Part shown: in pieces, positions 17,217-26,075 of the stretch
Position numbering within the stretch: position 1 is the first letter of the stretch
How the letters are laid out: every line of letters begins with the position of its first letter
DNA from: an uncultured Lachnospiraceae bacterium
Lineage (GTDB): Bacteria; Bacillota; Clostridia; Lachnospirales; Lachnospiraceae
Assembly (NCBI GenBank): GCA_910588955.1
Contig: CAJURQ010000005.1
Coordinates: 1 to 64,000 of the forward strand
Length of the DNA: 64,000 bases
Reading direction: 5' to 3'
Notes under the pieces: model-generated
Told to the model about the DNA's origin: nothing
The model's input: the letters and a program-made list of their open reading frames with translations, nothing else
The model's database searches: none
Program-made: the position numbers and the translations under genes

Positions 17217-18842
17217 TTACATCATCCCCATGCCGCCGCCTGCGCCTGCGGGCATTGCGGGTTCGGGCTCTTTGATGTTTGCGACTACGGACTCGGTGGT
17301 GAGCAGGGTGCTTGCCACGCTGGTCGCATTCTGCAGTGCGCTTCTGGTCACCTTGGCGGGATCCAAAATGCCTGCCTTCACCATATCCACATACTCCTCT
17401 GTCAGCGCGTCGAAACCTACGCCCACCTCAGACTCTCTCACCTTATTGATGATAACGGAGCCTTCCAGACCCGCGTTCGCAACGATGTGGAACAGGGGCG
17501 CCTCAAGCGCTTTCAGGACGATCTGCGCGCCTGTCTTCTCGTCGCCTTCCAGTTTCTCCGCCATCTTCTCCACTTCCTTCGCCGCGTGTACATATGCGGA
17601 ACCGCCGCCTGCGATGATTCCTTCCTCCACAGCTGCTCTGGTTGCGGCAAGCGCGTCCTCCAGACGAAGCTTCGCTTCTTTCATCTCTGTCTCTGTCGCC
17701 GCACCCACACGGATGACAGCCACGCCGCCGGCAAGTTTCGCAAGACGCTCCTGCAGTTTCTCTTTATCGAAATCGGAAGTAGTCTCCTCGATCTGCTTCT
17801 TAATCTGACCGATTCTCGCCTCGATCTCCTTCTTGTCGCCCTCGCCGTCCACGATGACGGTATTCTCTTTCTGCACCTTAACGGATTTCGCACGACCGAG
17901 CTGATCGAGGGTTGCGTCCTTAAGCTCTAAGCCAAGCTCGGAGCTAATTACCTGACCGCCTGTAAGAATCGCGATATCCTCGAGCATTGCCTTTCTTCTG
18001 TCGCCGTAACCGGGCGCCTTTACCGCAACTACGTTGAAAGTGCCGCGCAGCTTATTCACGATCAGGGTGGTGAGCGCCTCGCCCTCCACGTCCTCAGCGA
18101 TGATAAGCAGTTTCGCGCCGGACTGCACGATCTGCTCTAAGAGGGGCAGAATCTCCTGAATGTTCGCGATCTTTTTATCTGTAATCAGGATGTAGGGATT
18201 CTCCAGAACCGCCTCCATCTTGTCCATATCGGTTGCCATATATGCGGAGATGTAGCCTCTGTCGAACTGCATACCTTCTACAAGGTCAAGCTCCGTGAGC
18301 ATGGTCTTGCTCTCCTCAATGGTGATAACGCCGTCGCCGGAAACTTTCTCCATCGCATCCGCTACCAGCTTGCCTACCTCGTCGTCGCCGGAAGAAACAG
18401 CCGCCACTCTCGCGATATGCTCTTTGCCGTTTACCTTGGAGCTCATCTTCGCGATTGCGTCCACAGCCGTCTCGGTCGCTTTCTTCATACCTTTTCTCAA
18501 AATAATCGGGTTTGCGCCCGCGGCAAGGTTCTTGATACCCGCATTCACCATAGCCTGCGCCAGCACGGTCGCTGTGGTGGTTCCGTCACCTGCCACATCG
18601 TTTGTCTTGGTTGCCACTTCCTTCACAAGCTGCGCGCCCATATTCTCGAAAGCGTCCGCAAGCTCGATCTCCTTCGCGATGGTCACGCCGTCGTTTGTGA
18701 TGAGGGGCGCGCCGTAAGACTTATCCAGCACCACGTTTCTGCCTTTCGGTCCAAGGGTCACCCTGACGGTGTCCGCCAACTGATTTACGCCCGATTCTAA
18801 AGCCGCTCTGGCTTCCGCGCCATACTTAATTTCCTTAGCCAT
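17217..18842 (-). CDS. groEL: Chaperonin GroEL (Hsp60)
   Basis: The 541-residue protein is the large chaperonin subunit that folds proteins in an ATP-driven double ring with GroES as lid. It starts AKEIKYGAEARAALESGVNQ and shows the ATP-site residues VTLGPKGRN and GDGTTTATVLAQ, the apical-domain segment of usual length, and the GGM-repeat tail (AGAGGGMGMM). It follows groES by 72 bp on the same strand in the usual order and is covered by the groES promoter and CIRCE element. Nothing is unusual about it. Confidence 0.98.
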   Translation of the reverse strand: MAKEIKYGAEARAALESGVNQLADTVRVTLGPKGRNVVLDKSYGAPLITNDGVTIAKEIELADAFENMGAQLVKEVATKTNDVAGDGTTTATVLAQAMVNAGIKNLAAGANPIILRKGMKKATETAVDAIAKMSSKVNGKEHIARVAAVSSGDDEVGKLVADAMEKVSGDGVITIEESKTMLTELDLVEGMQFDRGYISAYMATDMDKMEAVLENPYILITDKKIANIQEILPLLEQIVQSGAKLLIIAEDVEGEALTTLIVNKLRGTFNVVAVKAPGYGDRRKAMLEDIAILTGGQVISSELGLELKDATLDQLGRAKSVKVQKENTVIVDGEGDKKEIEARIGQIKKQIEETTSDFDKEKLQERLAKLAGGVAVIRVGAATETEMKEAKLRLEDALAATRAAVEEGIIAGGGSAYVHAAKEVEKMAEKLEGDEKTGAQIVLKALEAPLFHIVANAGLEGSVIINKVRESEVGVGFDALTEEYVDMVKAGILDPAKVTRSALQNATSVASTLLTTESVVANIKEPEPAMPAGAGGGMGMM

Positions 18843-18914
18843 AATTTTATGTCCTCCTGATTTTCGATTTTGATTACTTCCATTTATTCCATGCGGAGAA
18901 TGCTGTCTCCCACA

Positions 18915-19202
18915 CTACTCTACGACTGCTAAAATATCATTCTGTCTCACGATAATGTATTCCTCGTCCTCACCGAGCTTCACCTCTGTGCCGGAATACT
19001 TGGAGTAAATGACCTGATCGCCGACCTTCACTTCCATCTTCACTTCCTTGCCGTCCACAACTCCGCCGGGACCTACCGCGATCACTTCTGCCTGCTGCGG
19101 CTTCTCCTTGCTCTGTCCGGGTAAAACGATGCCGGATTTTGTTGTCTCCTCCGCTTCCAGCTGTTTAAGTACTACTCTGTCGCCAAGTGGTGTTAACTTC
19201 AT
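18915..19202 (-). CDS. groES: Co-chaperonin GroES (Hsp10)
   Basis: The 95-residue protein has MKLTPLGDRVVLKQLEAEET at the start, the mobile loop TKSGIVLPGQSKEKPQ, and the conserved end YIIVRQNDILAVVE. It caps the GroEL ring. AAGGAGG lies eight bases before ATG 19202. It heads the groESL operon. Confidence 0.98.
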   Translation of the reverse strand: MKLTPLGDRVVLKQLEAEETTKSGIVLPGQSKEKPQQAEVIAVGPGGVVDGKEVKMEVKVGDQVIYSKYSGTEVKLGEDEEYIIVRQNDILAVVE

Positions 19203-19256
19203 AATAACTGCCTCCTTCTTATTATATGATACTTTTCATGCTTTTCCTTCGATTTG

Positions 19257-19283
19257 TTAGCACTCGCCTCTTACGAGTGCTAA
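19257..19283 (-). promoter_or_regulatory. CIRCE element, HrcA operator of groESL
   Basis: TTAGCACTC, nine bases, then GAGTGCTAA is an exact match to the CIRCE consensus. It lies 54 bp before groES and downstream of the -10 box, where HrcA binding would block groESL until heat stress. hrcA itself is not in this window. Confidence 0.97.
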
Positions 19284-19294
19284 CTCTGGAACAT

Positions 19295-19323
19295 ATATTA
19301 TCTTCATATGCGGGCGTTTGCAA
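19295..19323 (-). promoter_or_regulatory. Sigma-A promoter of groESL
   Basis: On the minus strand TTGCAA (19318-19323) is followed after 17 bp by TAATAT (19295-19300), just upstream of CIRCE. Spacing is ideal and both boxes are near consensus. Confidence 0.7.
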
Positions 19324-19425
19324 ATGGTTCTACATGCGCATATTAGATTTTTTCTTTTATTTACTTCTATTTTCTCTCATTATCTCCCATTTTCTCGTTT
19401 TTATCCAGAAAAAGGGATTTAATAC

Positions 19426-19878
19426 TTATTTTAGATTTTCCGGGTCAATCCCCAGAATCGCCCATATTTCTTCCTTTGCAAAGGCGTATTCCCCCATCTG
19501 CTCCTCGTAAGCCTGCATCCGGGCAAATTTCTCCTCCGCCTGCTGTACGTTACCCGCTTTTTGGTGGGCGTTGTACAGCATTGCCGCCTCATAATAGTAC
19601 GCCGTCGCGTAAATCTGCGCCATGTCCCCTTTTATCGGAACGCCCTGCGACTCATTGCGGTACACGCTCTCCACAAGGTTGTCATACTGCTGACCGGTAA
19701 TCATCCGAATCAAATTCGCCTCGTCAACCGCATACACCTTCTGATAGGAAGCCGCCTCCTTGACAAAGGTAACTACCTGTGCAAAAAGGATCACGCAGAG
19801 CAGAACAACGATACCGTTCAGCAAAAGAATCCTGCGTGAAACGCCTGTTTTTTCTTCCGCGCCTTGATTCAGACTCAT
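19426..19878 (-). CDS. Small single-pass membrane protein, zinc-ribbon operon
   Basis: The 150-residue protein has one membrane helix near the N-terminus (ILLLNGIVVLLCVILFAQVV) and a charged extracytoplasmic helical domain rich in Tyr and Ala (YATAYYYEAAMLYNAHQKAG). The start at 19878 is set by an ATGA overlap with the preceding zinc-ribbon gene and GGAGGTG nine bases upstream. I do not recognise a family. It is the last of four genes transcribed together, and its layout (short inner part, one helix, helical outer part) repeats that of the two neighbours without their zinc ribbon. Confidence 0.65.
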   Translation of the reverse strand: MSLNQGAEEKTGVSRRILLLNGIVVLLCVILFAQVVTFVKEAASYQKVYAVDEANLIRMITGQQYDNLVESVYRNESQGVPIKGDMAQIYATAYYYEAAMLYNAHQKAGNVQQAEEKFARMQAYEEQMGEYAFAKEEIWAILGIDPENLK

Positions 19879-20651
19879 TCTTCCGACACCTCCCCCTTCT
19901 TCTCCGCCTGCCGGCAAAGACCTTCTTCGAGCAGTTCCGCCCTCTTTATCAGTGAGTAATCGGAAAGCGCAGAAATCTCCTCGTCCGTCAGATGGCAGTA
20001 GACGGACAGCGCCGCTTCCAATTCCGTCTGCATCCGCTCATATGCCGCCACGTGCGCCGGGCTGTAACAGTCGTCATAGTATACGCTCTCATAGGAGACG
20101 CGCCCGACCGCTTTATAGAAGTTGTCCAGATGGGACGACATTTTGGAAGCCGCAGCAGCCACGTCATCCAAATCCCCCTCCTGCAGACGGGCGATCTCAT
20201 TCAAGACACTCTTGTAGTCATAAATCATAAAGTAGAGTACTGTGTAGTCCTTCAAGTCGCGCGTGCTGTCGAGGGATTTCGCATCATAGTAGGCATGCAG
20301 CCCGCGCCACTCCCCCGCCTCCTCAAAGGCGTTCAGCTCCGCCCTGTACTTCTCCGCATTTTTCGCAACGTCCTTCTTCACCCGGCTTGACCAGAGATAA
20401 TAAGCGCCGTCATTGATCGCAAAAACCATCCCCAAAATCATCACAAGGAGCACCGCGATCACCGCGACTCTGGCGGTAAAAGAGTTAAAATGAAGCGTCT
20501 TTCTCTCCACTTCCCGCTTTGTCTCCTGAAACTCCTGCTGATAGTGCCGCATATCCTGATTATGCTTCACCGCAAAGGGATTCTGGTTGCCGCAAAAGGG
20601 ACATTTTTCATCCTCAATTTGTAAATTTGCGCCGCATGTGGGACATTTCAT
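19875..20651 (-). CDS. Zinc-ribbon single-pass membrane protein (1)
   Basis: The 258-residue protein begins with a zinc ribbon, MKCPTCGANLQIEDEKCPFC, giving two CxxC knuckles. A linker with helical charge follows, then one membrane helix near residue 68 (VAVIAVLLVMILGMVFAI), and about 170 helical residues that would face outside the cell. No catalytic motif is seen. It overlaps the next gene by four bases (ATGA) and follows a second zinc-ribbon gene by 19 bp. The function is unknown; a membrane-bound sensor or assembly factor is only a guess. Confidence 0.72.
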   Translation of the reverse strand: MKCPTCGANLQIEDEKCPFCGNQNPFAVKHNQDMRHYQQEFQETKREVERKTLHFNSFTARVAVIAVLLVMILGMVFAINDGAYYLWSSRVKKDVAKNAEKYRAELNAFEEAGEWRGLHAYYDAKSLDSTRDLKDYTVLYFMIYDYKSVLNEIARLQEGDLDDVAAAASKMSSHLDNFYKAVGRVSYESVYYDDCYSPAHVAAYERMQTELEAALSVYCHLTDEEISALSDYSLIKRAELLEEGLCRQAEKKGEVSEE

Positions 20652-20670
20652 AGTCAGCTACAACCTTTCC

Positions 20671-21462
20671 TCAATTCGTTTTGATCTGTTTCTTTACAAA
20701 GTTCTTTACCTTCTTTTTCGCCGTCTGATAGTCAAAATAGACGCCGTACTCGTCCTCCACACGGCATTCCTCATATAAAAGGGTAAGCGCTTCCTCCTGT
20801 ACGCCAAACACCGTGCCGACCTTGCGCTTTACCTCTTCCTGATATGCCTCGATCAGCGACTCCTCATCCTCCGTATAGGAATCATATTTTCTCTCCTGTA
20901 TGAGAAACAAGACGTCCAAAATACACTCTCCCGCTTTCTCCGCGTCATACCCTTCCGAATCCGCCTTATCCAAGCCTTCCGTGCAAGTCTGATACCACGT
21001 ATACACATTGATAAAATCCGCGTGTTTCCAGTTATCGATGGAATAATAGGACTCCGCCTGATTTTCAAACACGCATTCCATGACGCCGTCGTAATCTCCC
21101 GCGGCATACAGGGCGTCCAGCTTTGGAAACACTTCCTTTTCCCACGCCATCTGGGCGCGCATATCTTCCGCCGTGGGATCAGTGCCCATGAGTTTACGGC
21201 TCACAAAAAGGAGCAGCCCGACAAAAGCCATCAATACCGCGGCTGCCAGAAATGTCCATCGGATCACCCGCCCGGTTTTTCCGATTTCCCTGCGGTATTC
21301 CTCTTCCGGCACGGCGGACAGTTCCTCCACGTCCTTCTTTATGTCGTAAAGCTGCTCCATATACTGTTTTTCACCGCCGACAGCGTTCAGCGCGCCGCAA
21401 TACGGGCACTTCGCGCTGTCCTCCTCCATCGGTGCGTGACAATTTTCACAATAAATCATCAC
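20671..21462 (-). CDS. Zinc-ribbon single-pass membrane protein (2)
   Basis: The 263-residue protein starts MMIYCENCHAPMEEDSAKCP and continues YCG, again two CxxC pairs forming a zinc ribbon. A membrane helix lies near residue 75 (WTFLAAAVLMAFVGLLLFV). The remaining outer part is helical and acidic. Its plan is that of the downstream neighbour, so the two are probably old paralogues. It starts (GTG or the following ATG) immediately after the stop of the degenerate GGDEF gene, which implies coupling. Function unknown. Confidence 0.72.
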   Translation of the reverse strand: MMIYCENCHAPMEEDSAKCPYCGALNAVGGEKQYMEQLYDIKKDVEELSAVPEEEYRREIGKTGRVIRWTFLAAAVLMAFVGLLLFVSRKLMGTDPTAEDMRAQMAWEKEVFPKLDALYAAGDYDGVMECVFENQAESYYSIDNWKHADFINVYTWYQTCTEGLDKADSEGYDAEKAGECILDVLFLIQERKYDSYTEDEESLIEAYQEEVKRKVGTVFGVQEEALTLLYEECRVEDEYGVYFDYQTAKKKVKNFVKKQIKTN

Positions 21463-22422
21463 TTACTTTCTCTTTTCCAACCGCTCCCTGTAACCGGGCG
21501 CATTTTTAATCTGAAATTTATTGTTGAACATCTCGTACTCCGCATCGTCCAGCTTATCCTCGATCAGCTCCTCCACATTCGTCTTGTAGACGACGCCGCA
21601 TGCAACGGAAGGCGCCAGAATCTCGTCCTCATAGGAAAAGCATGCCTGCTGCACTCTCTGGCAATAGTCTTCCGCCTCGCCGTCCTCCGCCATGGGAATC
21701 AGCACGATAAAAACGTCCCCATCCACACGACCGATGACATAATCCGGCTTTTTCTCCTGTTTCAGAATGTCGGCAATGGTCTTGATCAGCCGGTCACTCT
21801 CCTCGTCGCCGAAATTGTCGTTCACATACTTCCAGTCGTTGATATTCACATTGATCACAGCCACAGGCACCACTTCCGCCCGGTCGATCACCCTCATGCG
21901 CTCCTCGAAATACAGCTTATGGTACACCCCTGTGAGGGCGTCTTCATTCTCTCCTCTCGCCGTCTGCACATGCTGCACACCAAGCTTCTGCTCCAGTTCG
22001 TCCGCATAGATCGCCGTCTCCGTGTGCAGGTAAGTCTGCTCCCCCCAGTGGGAAAGCATGGCGGCAAAGCTGTCCAGCATTTTCTCTACAGCCTGTCGTT
22101 TTTCCTCCGGCACCTTGCCTGTCTCGGCATATAGGTGCGCAATCGTCCTGCCGTACACCCTGACCTTGCGTCCCGGCTCCCCGACCACATCCGGCGTAAA
22201 GCCCGCAAACCCGCCTACCGACACGATCTTTTCCCCGTGTCTCTCGGTAATCAGAATCGCCACATCCGCCGCCGCGCAGAACGCCTTACAGAACTCCGTC
22301 AGCACATCCAGCGTATAAAGATTATCCAGTGCGTAGCTTCTGATATTCTCCTTGATTTTCTGTTCAAACGGAATCGCCTTGTAATCCATATATCCCCCAT
22401 TCTCCTGTCCACGCTTTTTCAT
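21463..22422 (-). CDS. GGDEF-fold protein with degenerate active site
   Basis: The 319-residue protein has an N-terminal region that may be a GAF-like sensor (about residues 15-150) and a GGDEF-type domain (DALTGVYHKLYFEERMRVID, then VNININDWKYVNDNFGDEES). The signature loop reads GRVDGDVF where active diguanylate cyclases have GG(D/E)EF, so cyclase activity is unlikely; it may bind a nucleotide or serve as a partner. ATG 22422 with GGAAGG upstream is preferred, though ATG 22389 with GGGGGA is possible. It heads the zinc-ribbon gene set. Confidence 0.75.
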   Translation of the reverse strand: MKKRGQENGGYMDYKAIPFEQKIKENIRSYALDNLYTLDVLTEFCKAFCAAADVAILITERHGEKIVSVGGFAGFTPDVVGEPGRKVRVYGRTIAHLYAETGKVPEEKRQAVEKMLDSFAAMLSHWGEQTYLHTETAIYADELEQKLGVQHVQTARGENEDALTGVYHKLYFEERMRVIDRAEVVPVAVINVNINDWKYVNDNFGDEESDRLIKTIADILKQEKKPDYVIGRVDGDVFIVLIPMAEDGEAEDYCQRVQQACFSYEDEILAPSVACGVVYKTNVEELIEDKLDDAEYEMFNNKFQIKNAPGYRERLEKRK

Positions 22423-22517
22423 TATGCACCTTCCATACCCCGTCCAGTCCATAACCTTATTCTAACAAATAACACCGCGCTTGTGAAGTTGAAAATGGGG
22501 TGAGTTTGCAATTTCAT

Positions 22518-23033
22518 TTATCTGTAATTCCGACTGTGGTAGACGCTCTCCTCCACCCCGTTTAAGGCGTTGAGTTTCAGCGCAAGCAAAAAGAAATAAC
22601 CCGACAGCAGATTTGCCAGATCGAAAAGCCCGTCCGGAACTTCGCCTCCCCGCTGGAGATATCTGTATAAAAGACGTACCAGACATTTCGCCTTCACCCG
22701 CAGAAGATGCGCCGTACAGGCACACTGACAGCCGCAGGGCAGCACAAAGCCGTGTACGTTACTTTCCGCCTGCAGCCTGTCCACGGCGGCGGCAAGATGG
22801 GCAATCTCCTCCTCCGTCACCGAAAAAAAAGTGCGCAGGGTCGGATTCATATGGTAAATCAGTTCGCAGACCCACAAAAGTTCATCCGCCAGAGGCGGTT
22901 CTGCGATCTGGCTTCGCAGCAACCCGACGCCGCTTGCCAGCTCGTCCGTGAGCAGTTCAAAGTCACAGCGCAGATCATCGTCCGCGTCACACAAAAAAGG
23001 GTATGCCTCATAAGAGCTCCTGTATACCGCCAT
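22518..23033 (-). CDS. Corrinoid adenosyltransferase-like protein with Cys cluster
   Basis: The 171-residue protein resembles the C-terminal two thirds of PduO/EutT-type ATP:cob(I)alamin adenosyltransferases: ELLWVCELIYHMNPTLRTFF, HGFVLPCG, HLLRVKAKCLVRLLYRY, and LFDLANLLSGYFFLLALKLN. The N-terminal TxTGDxGxT ATP loop of PduO is absent. Cysteines at residues 100, 102, 104 and 106 with His94 and His109 form a tight metal-binding-like cluster, which recalls the Cys-rich EutT type. It is the last gene of the cobalamin riboswitch operon, 12 bp after the ATPase gene, which supports a role in converting imported corrinoid to adenosylcobalamin. Identification is by pattern only. Confidence 0.65.
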   Translation of the reverse strand: MAVYRSSYEAYPFLCDADDDLRCDFELLTDELASGVGLLRSQIAEPPLADELLWVCELIYHMNPTLRTFFSVTEEEIAHLAAAVDRLQAESNVHGFVLPCGCQCACTAHLLRVKAKCLVRLLYRYLQRGGEVPDGLFDLANLLSGYFFLLALKLNALNGVEESVYHSRNYR

Positions 23034-23045
23034 CGTCTCTCCTCC

Positions 23046-23816
23046 TCACTCCCATCGTCCATACATCCGCTTCATATAGCCTCGCACATCCATGCCGTAA
23101 AGCCTGTCCAGCAGCTCCTCATCCAGCTCCTGCACCGGGACACAGGCAAGCGCCCTTCCCGCCTCCAGCAAAAGCACGGTGTCCGCAAAGGCGAGCGCCA
23201 GACTGATATCGTGAAACACCCCTGTCACGCACCGCTTCTTATCCGCCGTCCAGTCACGCAGGCTTTCTAAAAGCTCCGCCTGATACCGCAAATCCAGATG
23301 ATTTGCCGGTTCATCCAATAGGATAATCTGCGGCTCCTGCGCAAATGTTCTCGCCAAAAACACCCGCTGCAGCTGTCCGCCGGAAAGTCTCGTCACCAGT
23401 TGCTCCCGCAATTCCCATACGCCGGTGCACCGCATGGCGTCCTCCACGGTGTTTCGATCCGCCGCCGTCTCTGACGGAAACAGGGAATCGCTCCGGTGCG
23501 CGTAACGCCCCAGCATCACCGTCTCATAAACCGTGTAATCAAAAGCCGACTGGGAAAACTGGCTCATCAGCGCAATCTTTTTCGCCCGCTGTCTCGGGGA
23601 CAGCCCGCCAAGAAAAACCCCGTTCGCCTCCACACTGCCCTGAAAGGGAATGACTCCCGCGAGGGCGCGAAGAAGCGTCGTCTTGCCGCAGCCGTTCGGT
23701 CCGAGAATACACAGCCGCTCCCCCGCCCTTACCTGAAAGGACAGGTCGTGTATCACCTCTGTTTTCCCGTAGCCGCAGGATAAATTTTTCACTTCAAGCA
23801 TCGCTGTTCCGCCCAT
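23046..23816 (-). CDS. btuD: Cobalamin ABC transporter ATP-binding protein
   Basis: The 256-residue protein is a FecE/BtuD-type ATPase with Walker A GPNGCGKTT, signature LSGGQLQRV, Walker B IILLDEP and the switch histidine in GVFHDISLA. It powers import through the adjacent permease. ATG 23816 is preferred because GAGGTG lies five bases upstream. Sequence alone cannot separate siderophore from corrinoid substrates in this family; the cobalamin riboswitch in front of the operon and the adenosyltransferase-like gene behind it decide for corrinoids. Confidence 0.88.
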   Translation of the reverse strand: MGGTAMLEVKNLSCGYGKTEVIHDLSFQVRAGERLCILGPNGCGKTTLLRALAGVIPFQGSVEANGVFLGGLSPRQRAKKIALMSQFSQSAFDYTVYETVMLGRYAHRSDSLFPSETAADRNTVEDAMRCTGVWELREQLVTRLSGGQLQRVFLARTFAQEPQIILLDEPANHLDLRYQAELLESLRDWTADKKRCVTGVFHDISLALAFADTVLLLEAGRALACVPVQELDEELLDRLYGMDVRGYMKRMYGRWE

Positions 23817-23927
23817 AATTCACCTCAAGCTGTGCTGTTTCTTACATCGCAAAATCCGTCGGTAACTGCCATCTTCTGCCCATACACAACGTTCCTAAAA
23901 GCCCCCATCTGTCATGGAGACGACCTA

Positions 23928-24968
23928 TTAACTGTCCCTGCGCCCGGCAAAAAAGAGATAGAGAAAGAAAGGCGCGCCAAGTAACGCCGTGATGGATCCG
24001 ATCGGTATCTCATGGGGCGGCGTTAAGGTTCTCGCCGCCAGATCGCACAGCACAAGGAAGGTTCCTCCAAGCAAAGCGCATGCCGGGATCATCCGTCTGT
24101 GCGCCGCCCCGAAAAACCGCCTTACCACATGGGGCACGATAAGGTCCACAAAGCCGATTATCCCCACAAATGCCACCGCCGTGCCCGTCAGCACCGCTAC
24201 CGCCGTCATCATCCTTCCCCTGATCCTGCGCTGATCCACACCCATAGCGGACGCCTGCTCCTCCCCGAAAGTCATCACGTCAAGCTCCGCGGCATAGCGC
24301 AGAAAGTAAAGGCAGACAAGCGCCGTGACGGGAAAAAGCGCCCAAACCGCGCTCCACTCCCGCATGGAAAAACTGCCGAGCTGCCAGAGCTGGATGCGCT
24401 GCGCGTAGGCGGGAGAACCCGTAGCAAGCAGCGACATGACCGCATTGCAGAACAGGGAAACCACCATGCCCACCAGAATCACGGTCACATTGGACATTCT
24501 TCGGTCCAGCTTTGCCGCTAGGAGCAGCACAAAAAACACCGTGCCCAGCGCGAAGCAAAGACTGACCGCAGGCAGAAAAAACATGCCGAGCCCCGCCGAG
24601 GCAAGCCCCAGCACAATGACAAGCGCCGCCCCAAGCCCAGCGCCGGAGGACACCCCCAGCCCAAAAGGAGACGCCAAGGGATTTTGTAACAGCGACTGCA
24701 TCACGCCCCCGCAGACAGCGAGCGCCGCCCCTGTCAAAAAGGCGAGCAGCACCCGCGGCAGACGCATGTCCACCACCATGACGCTGAAATTTGCAGGAAT
24801 ATGTTCCGGCAGGGGTCTTACGAAAAGACGCTCTCCCAGAATGGCGAGGATATCTGCGGGCGGCACATACACACTCCCAATCCCCACCCCGAAAAGCAGG
24901 GTAAGGAGCGCCGCCAGAAGAAGCAGCCCCATCTTTGTCCCGGTTCCCATCTTTATCCTCAGCTTCAT
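23928..24968 (-). CDS. btuC: Cobalamin ABC transporter permease (FecCD family)
   Basis: The 346-residue protein has about ten membrane helices and the FecCD hallmarks: MRLPRVLLAFLTGAALAVCG, then GVMQSLLQNPLASPFGLGVS, and the C-terminal GFVDLIVPHVVRRFFG. It forms the homodimeric channel. It starts 13 bp after the binding-protein gene. A gap of 111 bp separates it from the ATPase gene. Confidence 0.9.
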   Translation of the reverse strand: MKLRIKMGTGTKMGLLLLAALLTLLFGVGIGSVYVPPADILAILGERLFVRPLPEHIPANFSVMVVDMRLPRVLLAFLTGAALAVCGGVMQSLLQNPLASPFGLGVSSGAGLGAALVIVLGLASAGLGMFFLPAVSLCFALGTVFFVLLLAAKLDRRMSNVTVILVGMVVSLFCNAVMSLLATGSPAYAQRIQLWQLGSFSMREWSAVWALFPVTALVCLYFLRYAAELDVMTFGEEQASAMGVDQRRIRGRMMTAVAVLTGTAVAFVGIIGFVDLIVPHVVRRFFGAAHRRMIPACALLGGTFLVLCDLAARTLTPPHEIPIGSITALLGAPFFLYLFFAGRRDS

Positions 24969-24981
24969 AACAATTTCTTCC

Positions 24982-26052
24982 TCATTCCACTCCGAAGCAC
25001 TCCGGATAGAGTGCCTGTGCCATCTGTTCCACCGCGATCACAATATTCTGGTCCGGCAGGGATGACGCCATATTATCAATATAATATACCTCTTTATTCA
25101 TGACTGCGGACACTCCTGCCCACCCTTCTCTGCCGAGTATTTCCTCCACAGGCGCATCTGTATAATTAACATTGGTAAAAATCACATCCGGGTTTGCGGC
25201 AGCCACCGTCTCCCCCTCCACGGAAATCCAGCCGCTCTGGTCAGCCAGCACATTTTTCCCTCCCGCCAGCTCGATCAGCTCATGCAAATACGTGCCACTT
25301 CCGCTGCTGTACAAGTAGGGTGCGGGAGAAATCTCAAAGTAGACGCTCTTTCTCTCCCCCTCCGGGATATCGGAAACAGCCTCGGAAAGCTCCGCCAGCT
25401 TCCCGTCCATCTCGGCAACCACGCGCTCCCCTTCCTCTGGCACACCGAGCGCCGCCGCCAGAAAACGAATGTCGCCACGCACATCCTCCACACTGTCGCT
25501 GGTTGGCACGCAGATCACGCACACGCCCGCATCAATCAAAGGCTGATAGGGCGCCTCCTGATCGTAGAGAGAAAGGTTTGACACCAGAAGCATATCGGGC
25601 GCAAGCGCGGTCAACTGCTCTATGTCCGGATTCACCGTGTCGAAAGTCGGCACATCCTCTGGCAGCCCCGCAAGCCCCACACTCTGCAGATCGTAGCCCA
25701 CAAGCTTATCCGCCACACCCAGCGCCGCCATCGTCTCACAAATCGAGGGCGCAAGCGCCACCGCGGAGTCCACCTTTTCCGGAATCAAAATGGACGCACC
25801 GCTCGGGTCAGTCGTCGGGAGCTGCGATTCCGTATCAACTGCCGACACTTCGGACTCCGTTTCCGTGTCAGGCGCTTCCGTTTCCGTCGTTTCGGTTTCC
25901 GCTGGCTGTTCAACCTGTGTCTCCGATACATTTTCCGTCTTGGCAGGCGCAGTTTCGCCGCCGCACGCCGTCAGCGCAAGCATCAGCATACTCAGCAAAA
26001 TTGCTGTAATTTTTGTTTTCCCCGTATTTTGTATTACCATTTCTCTTTTCAT
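24982..26052 (-). CDS. btuF: Cobalamin ABC transporter substrate-binding lipoprotein
   Basis: The 356-residue lipoprotein begins MKREMVIQNTGKTKITAIL and has a lipobox LTAC followed by a Thr/Glu-rich linker, then a BtuF/FhuD-type binding domain (SICETMAALGVADKLVGYDL, LAPDMLLVSNLS, FTNVNYTDAP). The start at 26052 is supported by GAGGAGGAG six bases upstream. The frame stays open to 26175, but that extension is repeat-encoded and lacks signal-peptide character, so it is not part of the protein. First gene of the riboswitch-controlled operon. Confidence 0.88.
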   Translation of the reverse strand: MKREMVIQNTGKTKITAILLSMLMLALTACGGETAPAKTENVSETQVEQPAETETTETEAPDTETESEVSAVDTESQLPTTDPSGASILIPEKVDSAVALAPSICETMAALGVADKLVGYDLQSVGLAGLPEDVPTFDTVNPDIEQLTALAPDMLLVSNLSLYDQEAPYQPLIDAGVCVICVPTSDSVEDVRGDIRFLAAALGVPEEGERVVAEMDGKLAELSEAVSDIPEGERKSVYFEISPAPYLYSSGSGTYLHELIELAGGKNVLADQSGWISVEGETVAAANPDVIFTNVNYTDAPVEEILGREGWAGVSAVMNKEVYYIDNMASSLPDQNIVIAVEQMAQALYPECFGVE

Positions 26053-26075
26053 ATTCTCCTCCTCGTCTGTCTTTT

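Noticed and set aside
21022..22134. Plus-strand frame of 370 codons
   Set aside because: Antisense to the zinc-ribbon and GGDEF-fold genes; composition is His/Leu/Arg rich as typical of shadow frames.
19426..22422. Active cyclic-di-GMP signalling by the zinc-ribbon gene set
   Set aside because: The GGDEF signature is lost (GRVDGDVF), so synthesis of c-di-GMP is not supported.
23046..26052. Iron-siderophore uptake as the role of the FecCD-type transporter
   Set aside because: The cobalamin riboswitch and the corrinoid adenosyltransferase-like gene make corrinoid uptake much more likely.
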